Part shown: piece by piece, positions 18,647-28,375 of the stretch
Layout: each line of letters begins with the position of its first letter
How positions within the stretch are numbered: the stretch's first letter is position 1
Source of the DNA: Lentisphaerota bacterium
GTDB taxonomy: Bacteria > Verrucomicrobiota > Lentisphaeria > Victivallales > Victivallaceae
NCBI GenBank assembly: GCA_015061495.1
Contig: SUWL01000003.1
Coordinates: 1 to 64,000 of the forward strand
Length of the DNA stretch: 64,000 nucleotides
Direction: 5' to 3'
The notes under the pieces: generated by a model
Told to the model about the DNA's origin: nothing
The model's input: the letters and a program-made list of their open reading frames with translations, nothing else
Databases searched by the model: none
Program-made: the position numbers and the translations under genes

Positions 18647-19920
18647 TTTTCAACTCCTTTCCCGGATCGCGGATATATTTCACGCAGCCTGCCTTCCTTG
18701 CTCTCTTTGGGAAGCAAAGAGGCGTCTACTCCGGTGAATTCCGGAAATTTGGAGTCCGGATCAATTCCGCACCTTTCCAGAATGCTGCCCAATAAATCCT
18801 GCGGGGCCACTGGGCGAGAAACCGGCACTCCGGCTACGGCATCAGATACACCGATGACCTTGCCGCCTTGAAATCCTCCACCGGCAATGATCGCAGAAAA
18901 ACATCTGGCATAGTGGTTGCGCCCGCCATTCCACGGAGCTTCCCATTGAATTTTAGGAGTCCGCCCGAATTCTCCGCTCCACCAGACGATCGTGGTATCC
19001 AGTAAACCTCTGGCGGCGAGATCTTCCAGCAGTGCGGCAACTGCCTGATCCATTTCAGCGGTTTTCTTTTTCATGGTTTCAAAATGTTTTTTGTGGGAAT
19101 CCCAACCTTGAGCATTGATGGTGACATACGGGACACCGGCTTCCACCAGACGGCGGGCGGCAAGACAAGCCTGACCGAATTCATTCCTGCCGTAACGGTC
19201 ACGCATCTCCGGTGTTTCAAGAGAGAGATCAAACACTTTTGCTGCCGAACCATTCATTTTTCTGATGGCATTTATTCCGGCGGAATCAAAATCCTTCAAT
19301 GCCGGGATATTGCATTTTTTGCCGAAAGAATCGAACTTCTCCAGTGCCTCAAATTGCATATTGATATCTTCTTTGGTCAAATTCCCCGGTGGAGTGATAC
19401 CGTCAACACTGAATCTGACTGCATTGGGATTGCCGCCGGTGACCAGCGGTTTGAATTTTTCCCCGAGAAATCCCTCTTCGGCGAAACGTCCTTTGGGCTT
19501 GGTAAGGATCACATACGGCGGAAGATCACCGTGGTAATCTTTGCCTTTGTAAAATGCCACCAACGCTCCGATTGCCGGAAACACTTTACCGGCTCCCGGC
19601 TCTCTGCCGGTCTGCATTAAGTAACTGGCGGTTTCATGCCCGTTGTGCCGGTGAGTCATAGTGCGGATAATGGAGTACTTGTCGGCTTGTTTTGCCAGAC
19701 GCGGCAGCATTTCGCTGACTTCAATGCCGGGGACATTGGAGGGAATGGCTTTATAACCGTTGTTATATTCGACTGGAGCGTTGGGTTTGGGATCAAAGGT
19801 TTCCAATTGAGATGGTCCGCCCCAAACCCATATCTCGATCACGCTTTTTGCTGTTTTGACCTCTTTGGCTCCCAGCATCAGCATCGGAATTATCGCGGCA
19901 AGCAGTAATACTTTTTTCAT
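18643..19920 (-). CDS. DUF1501 family secreted protein
   Basis: Likely start 19920 (MKKVLLLAAIIPMLMLGAKE); IEIWVWGGPSQLETFDPKP, TMTHRHNGHETASYLMQTGR, WWSGEFGRTPKIQ are DUF1501 hallmarks. Confidence 0.9.
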   Translation of the reverse strand: MKKVLLLAAIIPMLMLGAKEVKTAKSVIEIWVWGGPSQLETFDPKPNAPVEYNNGYKAIPSNVPGIEVSEMLPRLAKQADKYSIIRTMTHRHNGHETASYLMQTGREPGAGKVFPAIGALVAFYKGKDYHGDLPPYVILTKPKGRFAEEGFLGEKFKPLVTGGNPNAVRFSVDGITPPGNLTKEDINMQFEALEKFDSFGKKCNIPALKDFDSAGINAIRKMNGSAAKVFDLSLETPEMRDRYGRNEFGQACLAARRLVEAGVPYVTINAQGWDSHKKHFETMKKKTAEMDQAVAALLEDLAARGLLDTTIVWWSGEFGRTPKIQWEAPWNGGRNHYARCFSAIIAGGGFQGGKVIGVSDAVAGVPVSRPVAPQDLLGSILERCGIDPDSKFPEFTGVDASLLPKESKEGRLREIYPRSGKGVEK

Positions 19921-19936
19921 GATAGATCGTTTCCTT

Positions 19937-21376
19937 TCAGTGCTGATAGAGAAATTCCCGGGAGTTGAGCAGAATCCACGGCATCCTGGCAAGTAATTTC
20001 CAGGATTTTACTTTTTTACCCATGGTATTGAATATTTCTCTTTCTTCTCCAGTAGGTGGGCGGGAGTAAAAAAGCAGAAAAAGGGCATTGAATTTGTCTT
20101 TTTCTTTTTTGAGTTTCTGCCAGAGCAGTTTTTGCAGGCGGCTGTTGATATCTGCAGAATTGAACAGGTAAAGACGCTGATCTGCAGTGATCGTATTTTT
20201 TCGCTCTTCCCATGCCCCGGAGTCACGGGACGGTCTGCCGAAAAGCAGCAGGAAGCGGTCGGTTATCGAACCATCCGGCAATGCTGCAGCCCGGCCGTGG
20301 TAGTAGGAAAAAGGTTCGGGGATCACGCTGGAATAGGTGTAAGGCACTCCGGTTATTTGGGCAATGGAATCAGCCAATACTTCGGCATCCAATCGCCGGA
20401 CGGGGTAGATGGCGGCGTATTTGAGTTTCTGCGTATAATCCCCCTCACTGATGCTGCCGACCCGGTAAGCTGTTGAAGTACATATCTCATAGAGCAGGGC
20501 ACGGAGATCAAAATCCTTATCTCTGAAGTCGGCCGCCAGTCGTTCGATGATCGCCTTGTCGACCTCACAATTGCCGAATATCCAGCGCCAGACCCGGCGT
20601 ACCGCCGCTTCGGCAAATTCCGGGGAGTTGACAGACTCGCGGGCAAATTCAATGCGCGGGTCCGATCCGGCACTGAATGGCACGGTTGAATAGACGATCT
20701 CTTCTTTCCATTCCCGGGTGCTTTTGAAGCGGATATGGGCAAACGTGTCGATCAAACGCTTCTGTTCCGCCGCCGGAAGTTCCTGAAGCTTTTTGCCAAA
20801 CAGAAATCCGGCAAAGGCATTGGCTGTTTCGATACTGTTTTTTACCGGCACTGCCCGGTAAAAGTTTACATATCCATTGCGGAAATTGCTGCCGTCAGCG
20901 CAGATCAGCATTTGGGCGAAAGCATCAAACGGCATATTGGTTCTTATCGCGTCGAAGATCGTCCGGGAATAAAGAAATGCCGCGTTAGGCCAGAGGTTGA
21001 TCGGAAATTCCGATTTGATCCGCAGTTCATCGCCAAGACGCATGGTCATAAACATGGCGTGTTCTTCAGATTCCAGCAACTCCTGTACCAGCAGTTGTTG
21101 TTTCCGCTTTTGTCTGCAGTTTATATAATCAAGCGCTTCTTGGGGAGTTGGTACCCTGCCGGCAAGATCGATATAAAGCCGCCGGACCATAACACAGTCG
21201 GATGCTTCATTGGCAGGAGTTACTTTTTGCTGTTTCCAGTACCGGTAAAGAAATATGTCAAAATCTGATATTGGTGCCGGCGGAGCTTTTTTGAGATAAA
21301 CATCCTGCGAAAACAGTGACAGGATGGCTGTTGCGGCAAGAAAGACAGCGGGTTTGCAAAATTTCATAACGGACAC
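19937..21376 (-). CDS. Secreted DUF1549/DUF1553 protein lacking a heme c motif
   Basis: 479 aa; RRLYIDLAGRVPTPQEALDYI (DUF1549), RRLDAEVLADSIAQITG (DUF1553); no CxxCH in the translation. Confidence 0.85.
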   Translation of the reverse strand: MSVMKFCKPAVFLAATAILSLFSQDVYLKKAPPAPISDFDIFLYRYWKQQKVTPANEASDCVMVRRLYIDLAGRVPTPQEALDYINCRQKRKQQLLVQELLESEEHAMFMTMRLGDELRIKSEFPINLWPNAAFLYSRTIFDAIRTNMPFDAFAQMLICADGSNFRNGYVNFYRAVPVKNSIETANAFAGFLFGKKLQELPAAEQKRLIDTFAHIRFKSTREWKEEIVYSTVPFSAGSDPRIEFARESVNSPEFAEAAVRRVWRWIFGNCEVDKAIIERLAADFRDKDFDLRALLYEICTSTAYRVGSISEGDYTQKLKYAAIYPVRRLDAEVLADSIAQITGVPYTYSSVIPEPFSYYHGRAAALPDGSITDRFLLLFGRPSRDSGAWEERKNTITADQRLYLFNSADINSRLQKLLWQKLKKEKDKFNALFLLFYSRPPTGEEREIFNTMGKKVKSWKLLARMPWILLNSREFLYQH

Positions 21377-21425
21377 CTCCTGTTCTTTTTGGCCCGATCT
21401 GTAATGTATCCGGCTGTTTGGTATT

Positions 21426-22601
21426 TCAAGGTCGAAGTACTGCTGCGGTCAGCAGGATATTCCGGTGTTTCCAGTCAAAAAGCACTATCACAAATGGGTG
21501 ATCTGCCCTGAATTCCCGGACTTTTACTTCATCTGTTCCGGGGGCTGATGCCGCTTTGGGAAGTATAATGGTCGCTGCGGCGACCTCGGCGCCTTTCTCA
21601 TCCACATTCAGTTTGACAAGTTGTTTTGCCCCGGCGATGTACAGCGGTTGTTCCGCAATCATCCGGTCGATGTCACTGTGATGCGGATCAAATATAACAT
21701 TCATTCCGGCGGCTTTCAGCAACGGGATCAAATCGTTATCGCCATTCAATTTTAATTTCGGCAGATGAATGTGTACTTCATATCCGTAAGAGGAGTTTTT
21801 TTCTATGTAGCGAAGCCCATTTTCTGCCAGAAAACCGGTGACCTTGTTCAACGGTGCCGTTTTATCAGCTGTTTTTATCAGCAACATTTTAAAGCGGTAA
21901 TCGTCAAACGGCAAAAATACAGCCTGGATACCGTCTTTTTCAAAATAGGCATATTCCTGCTTTGCATACATCATGTCGGTATCGTATGGAGCTTGATCTG
22001 CAGGGTAAAATGTTTTCCTTTCAGTATTGGCTGTTGAGAATGGTTCGCTCCATCCTCCTTTGAAATACAGTACATTCAGCAAAACGGCCGCATCATCGTT
22101 CGTCAACAGATCGGGAGAAATGGCATTATCAAGCAGATCGCGGCTCTCTTTTTTGATCAGAGCGTTGATGATTTTGGCACATTCTGCCGGACGGCGGAAG
22201 TCCAGTTTGTATATCTTCCCGTTGTAAATATTCCGGCAGAGGCGGATGAAACCCGGCAACAGGGTATAGTTGCGGTTGTAAAAAACCGCATTGAATGAGT
22301 TGAATGTCGCCCGTGTTCCGTATGTTTCAGCAGGAATTCCCGGTCTGGAGACAGATGGATCGATCCCCAGAATATCTGCCAACTCCCTGCCGCTTTGTTT
22401 GCCGGAACCGCACGCTGCCAAACCGAAACATTGTTCGATTCCATAGGGAGATAACAGCAGATTTTTCCGGGGAGACAGATTGTGTGCACGGTCAAAAAGT
22501 TTCAACATTTCTGCCTCTCCGGCAGAAAGATGGAATGCCGGCAGGAACACTGCCAGCAAAATCCACATTGTGAGCATAAAAAGATGTTTATGACCGCTCA
22601 T
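21426..22601 (-). CDS. Secreted serpin (serine protease inhibitor)
   Basis: 391 aa; LSPYGIEQCFGLAACGSGKQSGRELADIL, LLNVLYFKGGWSEPF, and reactive loop VDEKGAEVAAATIILPKAASAPG followed by ADHPFVIVLFDWKHRNILLTAAVLRP. Confidence 0.92.
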   Translation of the reverse strand: MSGHKHLFMLTMWILLAVFLPAFHLSAGEAEMLKLFDRAHNLSPRKNLLLSPYGIEQCFGLAACGSGKQSGRELADILGIDPSVSRPGIPAETYGTRATFNSFNAVFYNRNYTLLPGFIRLCRNIYNGKIYKLDFRRPAECAKIINALIKKESRDLLDNAISPDLLTNDDAAVLLNVLYFKGGWSEPFSTANTERKTFYPADQAPYDTDMMYAKQEYAYFEKDGIQAVFLPFDDYRFKMLLIKTADKTAPLNKVTGFLAENGLRYIEKNSSYGYEVHIHLPKLKLNGDNDLIPLLKAAGMNVIFDPHHSDIDRMIAEQPLYIAGAKQLVKLNVDEKGAEVAAATIILPKAASAPGTDEVKVREFRADHPFVIVLFDWKHRNILLTAAVLRP

Positions 22602-22607
22602 TGCAAT

Positions 22608-23444
22608 TTACCGTTTGCAAATATTGCCGTCACGGAAACGGATGGCATTGTTGCGCATGACATCTTCCCGGTGGGAACCCCAATCATAAGTTTCACCGAC
22701 AAAGCGGAAGAAGTCATTGATAAAGTACACCCGGCGATAGAAGAGTTCCGGCGGAACTTCACCATAATAACTGTCGGTGGCAAACATGATTTTCTGATGA
22801 AACGGGGTTTGGTCGCAAGCTTTGCGGCTCAAATTTTTGATAAGCCACTCCCAGTCGGTCAACCCGCTGATTCCGGCATAAATGTTGGGATAGTACCAGA
22901 GTGATTCAAACAGTTCATTGCACCAGGGGACTCCCATGTGTCCCTGTATCAGTCGCAGTTTCGGACACACTGCGGCAATGGTATCCAGCATGGACGGGCG
23001 CATTCTGATCGGTCCGGGAGAGAAGCGGGGATCGGTCAGAACGTCCAGCGGACGGTTGGCGATGATTCCCACGTGAAATTCAATGGGCATGTCCAACTCT
23101 TCCGCACGTTTGTAAATCGGATAATAACGTTCATCATCGTAGTTGTAAATCGGACGGATCGCTTTCAAGCCGAAAAAACCCTGCTCTTTGAGGATGTCGA
23201 TCTGGGAGGCATCCTGCCGCCAGTCGATATAACCGAATGGCAGAATGAATCCGGGATAGCGGCGTGCTGCTTCCAGAACCTGGGCTTTGGTCGCGGAACG
23301 GTAGGTGTCGGAGACAACATGGCACTCATGGGCGAGGATCCATGCCTGTTCAATGATGCCGTCTTCGGCGATTTGATCCAGATATTTGGTGTCATCTCCC
23401 ATCCATAAGTGGCAATGGGTGTCAATAACTCTCGGAGTTTCCAT
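22608..23444 (-). CDS. Amidohydrolase family (amidohydro_2-like TIM barrel)
   Basis: METPRVIDTHCHLWMGD (start approx. 23444) ... IQGHMGVPWCNELFESLWYYPNIYAGISG ... IMFATDSYYG. Confidence 0.8.
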   Translation of the reverse strand: METPRVIDTHCHLWMGDDTKYLDQIAEDGIIEQAWILAHECHVVSDTYRSATKAQVLEAARRYPGFILPFGYIDWRQDASQIDILKEQGFFGLKAIRPIYNYDDERYYPIYKRAEELDMPIEFHVGIIANRPLDVLTDPRFSPGPIRMRPSMLDTIAAVCPKLRLIQGHMGVPWCNELFESLWYYPNIYAGISGLTDWEWLIKNLSRKACDQTPFHQKIMFATDSYYGEVPPELFYRRVYFINDFFRFVGETYDWGSHREDVMRNNAIRFRDGNICKR

Positions 23445-23591
23445 AATATTTTCCTTTCTTTTGTCCAAGCAGCTGTCTTAAAATAGTTCACGTAAAATAA
23501 TAAAGCAAGCATTTTTTTACAAAAAAGTCGATAAATTTTTACACGTGCAAAAAATGGCAATAAAACGGTAAAAATATTCAATCAGAAACGG

Positions 23592-23620
23592 TTGATTTTT
23601 TCGCAAAAGCAGTGTATAGT
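23592..23620 (+). promoter_or_regulatory. Predicted sigma70-like promoter
   Basis: TTGATT - 17 bp - TATAGT, 48 bp upstream of ATG 23668. Confidence 0.5.
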
Positions 23621-23667
23621 ATTGAGGGTGCTTCCATTTATTCATTACAGAGAAAGGAGTTGGCAAA

Positions 23668-24504
23668 ATGAAGAAAATTGTCGTACTTTTGTTGTTTATG
23701 GCTTTCAGTGCTGTTTATGCCGCTGAATTGCCGAAATTTATCGAAGTGAGCTGTGGAAAGGTGAAAATAAAACTTGACCACCGGAAGTTTTGGAATATCA
23801 ACCGGGTCGAGTATGAGGGCGAAATGTTTGGCGTGGATAATACCGGCAGTCATTACGGTTTTGTTCATTGCATCAAAGGAATAAAAGGTTTTATCGGTTC
23901 CGGACACAAGGAGACCGGTGTCGCGGAAAAGGTGGACTCTATTCGCTTTGTCATCGATGGACAGGCTTGTGAAGCAGCTCCAAAAATGAATGCCAAAAAG
24001 AGTTTCTTTATGGAAAAAGTTTCAACCATCGGTACGATCAAAGTTACCTATTCCATCGCCCTGGAGGATGATACCCTTTTTGAAAGAACCAATCTTTACT
24101 TTACCAAAGCTTCGGATATTCAGCATGTTTACTGTTCCATGCACCCGTGGTCGACCGAATTTACCAAGTATTACGGATTGCGGCCGGACGGCACTTTTTT
24201 GAGTATTGATCTGGTGGCAAACAACAAAGTGCCTGCCAGCGAGTATATGCCGAAAATTTCCCTGTTCAACCCCAAGACCGGCGGAGCTTTGGCAACTGCC
24301 CTCTATTTTGAACACGGCAAAGGTAAAGATGCCCGCCGTATGCTGTGGGATCGCCCTTATTACCGCAAAGACTATATCATTCTGGAAAACTTCAATCCGG
24401 TTCCTGCCGGACATCATGCCGGGATGTCGGTGAAAACTGTATTTTTCCGCTCTACTCCGGAAAATTTTACCAAAGATGCTGAAAAAACCTTCCTGATCAT
24501 GTGA
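23668..24504 (+). CDS. Secreted hypothetical protein
   Basis: 278 aa; signal peptide MKKIVVLLLFMAFSAVYA; AAGGAG RBS. Confidence 0.75.
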   Translation: MKKIVVLLLFMAFSAVYAAELPKFIEVSCGKVKIKLDHRKFWNINRVEYEGEMFGVDNTGSHYGFVHCIKGIKGFIGSGHKETGVAEKVDSIRFVIDGQACEAAPKMNAKKSFFMEKVSTIGTIKVTYSIALEDDTLFERTNLYFTKASDIQHVYCSMHPWSTEFTKYYGLRPDGTFLSIDLVANNKVPASEYMPKISLFNPKTGGALATALYFEHGKGKDARRMLWDRPYYRKDYIILENFNPVPAGHHAGMSVKTVFFRSTPENFTKDAEKTFLIM

Positions 24505-24511
24505 GTGCCGT

Positions 24512-25909
24512 ATGAAAAAATTTCTCTGTTTTCTGTTGTTGTTCGCCGGTGCTGCCCTTGCTGCCGCCGGAGTTAATGAGTCGGTTGTCAATGCTCTGCC
24601 GAAATATTCCAAAGGACGTTTCGCCGATGAATTTGACCGGTATGATTTCCAGTTTGACGGGACGTCTGCACTGATGGTGGTTCCCAATAAGCCTGATCCG
24701 GCAAAGCCGTGGATCTGGCGGGCGCGCTTTTTCGGTCATCAGGCACAAACCGATGTGTGGATGCTCCGTCGCGGTTATTACCTTGTTTATATCAATGTCG
24801 GCAATTTGTATGGTAACAGGCAAGCGGTGGAACGCTGGAATAAATTTTATGATTTCCTGACGGAAAAATGCGGTTTTTCCCGCCGTCCGGTGCTGGAAGG
24901 CATGAGCCGGGGCGGATTGATCGTATTCAACTGGGCAAAGCAGAATCCGGATAAGTGTGCCGCTGTGTATGTGGATGCTCCGGTGTGTGACATCCGCAGT
25001 TGGCCCTGCCGCAACGAGAACTCCAAAGACAGCAAACGGTGTCTGGCGGCTTACGGCATCTCCCGGGCAGACCTTGCCGGATTCCGGGGGAATCCCATTG
25101 ATGATCTGCAGTCAATGGCAAAAGCCCGGATCCCGGTGCTTGCGGTTTGCGGAGTAAGCGATACGGTTGTTCCCATGAAAGACAACATCGTGGTCTTTGC
25201 CGCCAGATATCAGGCTTTGGGCGGCAAGGTGCGTTCGGTCAATAAACCCGGCAATCAGCACCATCCGCACAGTTTGCTTGATCCCTCTTTGATCGTCAAC
25301 TTTCTGGAACTTTACTCCCGGGGCAGCAATGATTATGCTGTATCCCGCGGCAGTCTGGATGTCGTGAAAAAGCTGCTTGCCTCCGGATCACGGAAAATCG
25401 TTGTCGGTTATGCCGGAGGGGGCGACGTTAAAAATTACTCCGGAATCGACCGGGCATTGAAATACCGGCAGTATCCGCAGTATTTCGGTGAGGGAAAAGG
25501 CAAAGCCGATTTGTATGTCGTTACTTGTGACCGGAATAATTTTCCGGAAGCTGACGCATTGGAGAAACTGCTGCAAAATATCCGCAAAAGTTCTCCCGCT
25601 GCCGGAATATTGCTGATCTACCCTGGAGACGAAGCTCTGGTCAAAGAGTATATCGGCACCGCTGTTCCCATCAACCGTAATATGATCACAGCCCGCGTCC
25701 GGCATTTTGATAACCGCCGTCCGGAATTCAAAGCCAATGCGCGGATCGCCGCAATGGAGAAACTTGCAGAAAAATATGGTTGTGATTCGATTGATGTTTC
25801 CCGGGATCTGGCAGAGAGAAAACTGCATTTGGAGTTTTCCGACAGTGAGTTTGCCAAAGCCGCGTATAAGGTTGCCAACGAAAATGCGGCGGCGATGCTC
25901 GCGAAATGA
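24512..25909 (+). CDS. Secreted alpha/beta hydrolase with additional C-terminal domain
   Basis: 465 aa; signal peptide; EGMSRGGLIVFNWA nucleophile elbow and PVLAVCGVSDTVVP acid loop. Confidence 0.75.
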   Translation: MKKFLCFLLLFAGAALAAAGVNESVVNALPKYSKGRFADEFDRYDFQFDGTSALMVVPNKPDPAKPWIWRARFFGHQAQTDVWMLRRGYYLVYINVGNLYGNRQAVERWNKFYDFLTEKCGFSRRPVLEGMSRGGLIVFNWAKQNPDKCAAVYVDAPVCDIRSWPCRNENSKDSKRCLAAYGISRADLAGFRGNPIDDLQSMAKARIPVLAVCGVSDTVVPMKDNIVVFAARYQALGGKVRSVNKPGNQHHPHSLLDPSLIVNFLELYSRGSNDYAVSRGSLDVVKKLLASGSRKIVVGYAGGGDVKNYSGIDRALKYRQYPQYFGEGKGKADLYVVTCDRNNFPEADALEKLLQNIRKSSPAAGILLIYPGDEALVKEYIGTAVPINRNMITARVRHFDNRRPEFKANARIAAMEKLAEKYGCDSIDVSRDLAERKLHLEFSDSEFAKAAYKVANENAAAMLAK

Positions 25910-25932
25910 TACAGATGCACTGATCGGTGCTG

Positions 25933-25961
25933 AACTCCGGAAACTTTTCCGGAGTTTTTTT
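25933..25961 (+). terminator. Rho-independent terminator
   Basis: aactCCGGAAActtTTCCGGAgTTTTTTT following the stop at 25909. Confidence 0.85.
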
Positions 25962-26032
25962 GTGTGCAGACTTGAAAGTTGCCGCCTCGGCAGTTATCTT
26001 AATAATGCACTCAATATCCGGGAGATCGAAAA

Positions 26033-27007
26033 ATGAAACTGAAGTCACTGTTGCTGATCTTATCACTGATTCCGCTTTTATCGTATGCAGATGAGTGTGC
26101 TGTCTGCAATAAGAAACTGCGCAATAAATTTATTCGTACCAAAGAAGCGGATTATTGTTCCAAAAAATGTTATCATTCAACATTGCCGAAGTGCGGAACG
26201 TGTGCCAGGACCTGTTTGCAGGGGTCAGTTTCCATGATGGGAAAAAACTTTTGCAGTAAAAGCTGCATGCGTAAGTTTTTCAAATGTGCGGTTTGCGGAA
26301 CCGGTCTTGAACGGGTGATAACTCTGGTCAACTCTTTCGGACAAAAACTGTATTGCTGTCAAAACTGCACTAAAAAGCCATCCTGTTATTATTGTTCTTT
26401 CCCATCCGGGATATCTCCGCTGGCAGACGGCAGGACGATCTGCCGTTTGTGCCGTTCGACTGTGGTCGGCAGTTCTGTAAAAGTCCGGGAAATTTTTCGG
26501 GATTTGCGGGATGATCTGGCAAAATATTACAACTTCAACAAAACCCATCGTATCGAATTGGTCATTGTTGACCGGAAACGTCTGCTGCAGGAATCAAAAA
26601 ATATATATCAGGCGGAAAACGGACGTAATATGGCATTGATGCGCTATCAGAAAAAAACAGTTACCAAGCGGCTGCCCGGAGGCAGAAGCAAATCCGTAAT
26701 TACCGATGAAAAATGCCGGATCTATGTTTTGCACAGTGTCCCGAAAGATTTACTGATTGATGCTTTGGTGCATGAATTGGCTCACGACCACATCCGGCAC
26801 AATGTCGGAGAGGTTATGGATCTTGCCAGCGAAGAGGGTTTTTGCGAATTGGTTGCTTCGCTTTACAATGAGAGGCGGGGAAAAAAATATTTAAATGCCG
26901 CAAAAGAGAGCAATAAGGATCCGATATATGGAGGCGGCTTCAGAAAAATGCAGAAAATTTACCGCCAAAAGCGCAGTTTGAAAAAAACACTGGAATATGT
27001 GAGATAA
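26033..27007 (+). CDS. Secreted DA1-like zinc metallopeptidase with N-terminal LIM-like zinc-finger region
   Basis: 324 aa; signal peptide; many CxxC motifs; PSCYYCSFPSGISPLADGRTICRLCRSTVV, VHELAHDHIRHNVGEVMDLASEEGFCELVASLY, KDPIYGGGFRKMQKIYRQKRSLKKTLEYVR match the plant DA1 C-terminal pattern (HEMMHAWxRLKG...EEGICQ...SDPVYGDGFR...YGLRKTLEHI). Confidence 0.8.
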   Translation: MKLKSLLLILSLIPLLSYADECAVCNKKLRNKFIRTKEADYCSKKCYHSTLPKCGTCARTCLQGSVSMMGKNFCSKSCMRKFFKCAVCGTGLERVITLVNSFGQKLYCCQNCTKKPSCYYCSFPSGISPLADGRTICRLCRSTVVGSSVKVREIFRDLRDDLAKYYNFNKTHRIELVIVDRKRLLQESKNIYQAENGRNMALMRYQKKTVTKRLPGGRSKSVITDEKCRIYVLHSVPKDLLIDALVHELAHDHIRHNVGEVMDLASEEGFCELVASLYNERRGKKYLNAAKESNKDPIYGGGFRKMQKIYRQKRSLKKTLEYVR

Positions 27008-27136
27008 TTGCAAATATCCAGCAAAGGCTGATTGCAATGTTTGAAAAAAATGCTATATTTAATTTGAAAACGACAGATCGTTGTCCCACTGGTTGAGATG
27101 CATCCATTCCGGTGATGGTGCATTACGGACAATTTC

Positions 27137-27165
27137 TTGACAAATCACCAGGTTGGTGATATATT
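27137..27165 (+). promoter_or_regulatory. Predicted promoter with operator-like palindrome in the spacer
   Basis: TTGACA - 17 bp - TATATT; the spacer contains ATCACCA-GGT-TGGTGAT (27144-27160). Confidence 0.6.
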
Positions 27166-27259
27166 TTTTGCGGTTGCGATAATCACGGTCAACGATTTTT
27201 GAATGCAAGTTCCGCAAAATTCGGGACATTACCAATAACAGAGGATCATACTGTAAAAA

Positions 27260-28222
27260 ATGGCAGTTACAATTAAAGATTTGGCACGCAGACTCAATGT
27301 TTCCACATCGGTTGTTTCAACAGTGTTGAACGGTAAAAAATATTGCGGTGTGTCGGACGAATTACGGAAAAAGGTCCTGGCGATGGCGGAAGAGTTGAAG
27401 TGCTGTCCAAATGCCAATGCGCGGGCGCTCCGTTGCGGGCGCAGTGATCTTATCGGAGTGATGATGCCGGTACCGGTCATCCGCTGGTATTCACAGTTTG
27501 TCACTTATTTTCAGCAGAAACTGCAGAAAAAAGGGAAAACGGCATTGTTTTTTTTCTGGAATGCCTCTTCTTCCCGGGCAGAGCAGCGTGCTGCTTATGA
27601 CCGGATGATCGGATACGGAGTCGACGGCATAATTCTTTGGGATGATTTCGGATTTCGTGATTCCCCGACACCAACGGTTATTTACAACGAAGAATTGCAA
27701 CTCGATCTTGATTATGACCGGGTGGATGTACATTGGGATGAGGTTATCCGACAAGCGCTTGAAGTAGCTTCTCTGCGTGGCGGCAAGATCGGGATGGTCT
27801 GCTGCGAAGGTGACCGTAAGCTTAAATCCATTCAGGAAAATTCGCAGTTCGCCCTTGATATGGTGATCTATTGCGACGGTGGTGAGAAAAATGCCGGACA
27901 GAAAATCTGGGAAAAGCTGAACAGCCAACCCAATGATGTGTGGACTTTGTTTTTTGCGAACGTTGAAAATCTGCTCTCTTTTTCTCTGGAACTTTTCCGT
28001 CATGCACCAGATAAGGCAAAAGATTATACGTTCATTAATTTTGAGGGATTTTCAGAAGAGCTGCCGGATTCGCTGAATGTGATCTCCTGCAATTCACACT
28101 GGCAGGAACTGGCTGATGCTTTGATTGATGTGCTTATGGAAAAATGTAAAAATCCGGAACTTCCGCCGATCCGGAGAGATGTGTATCCTCAATTGGTTAT
28201 CAAAAACACTGACGGTAAATGA
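27260..28222 (+). CDS. LacI family transcriptional regulator
   Basis: 320 aa; VTIKDLARRLNVSTSVVSTVLNGKKYCGVSDELRKKVLAMAEEL. Confidence 0.92.
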   Translation: MAVTIKDLARRLNVSTSVVSTVLNGKKYCGVSDELRKKVLAMAEELKCCPNANARALRCGRSDLIGVMMPVPVIRWYSQFVTYFQQKLQKKGKTALFFFWNASSSRAEQRAAYDRMIGYGVDGIILWDDFGFRDSPTPTVIYNEELQLDLDYDRVDVHWDEVIRQALEVASLRGGKIGMVCCEGDRKLKSIQENSQFALDMVIYCDGGEKNAGQKIWEKLNSQPNDVWTLFFANVENLLSFSLELFRHAPDKAKDYTFINFEGFSEELPDSLNVISCNSHWQELADALIDVLMEKCKNPELPPIRRDVYPQLVIKNTDGK

Positions 28223-28375
28223 AGCCGCTGTTTCCGGTTGCGGTGTGCCGTAATTATAATTTATTTTGAAAAAACGTTTCTTCAGTTGAAACCTCGCTGA
28301 ACAGGTGCTACATTATGTTTGACGTGAGTTGTTATCAGTAAAGTGGTGAAACGATTGACATGAGAAAAGGTCGTT

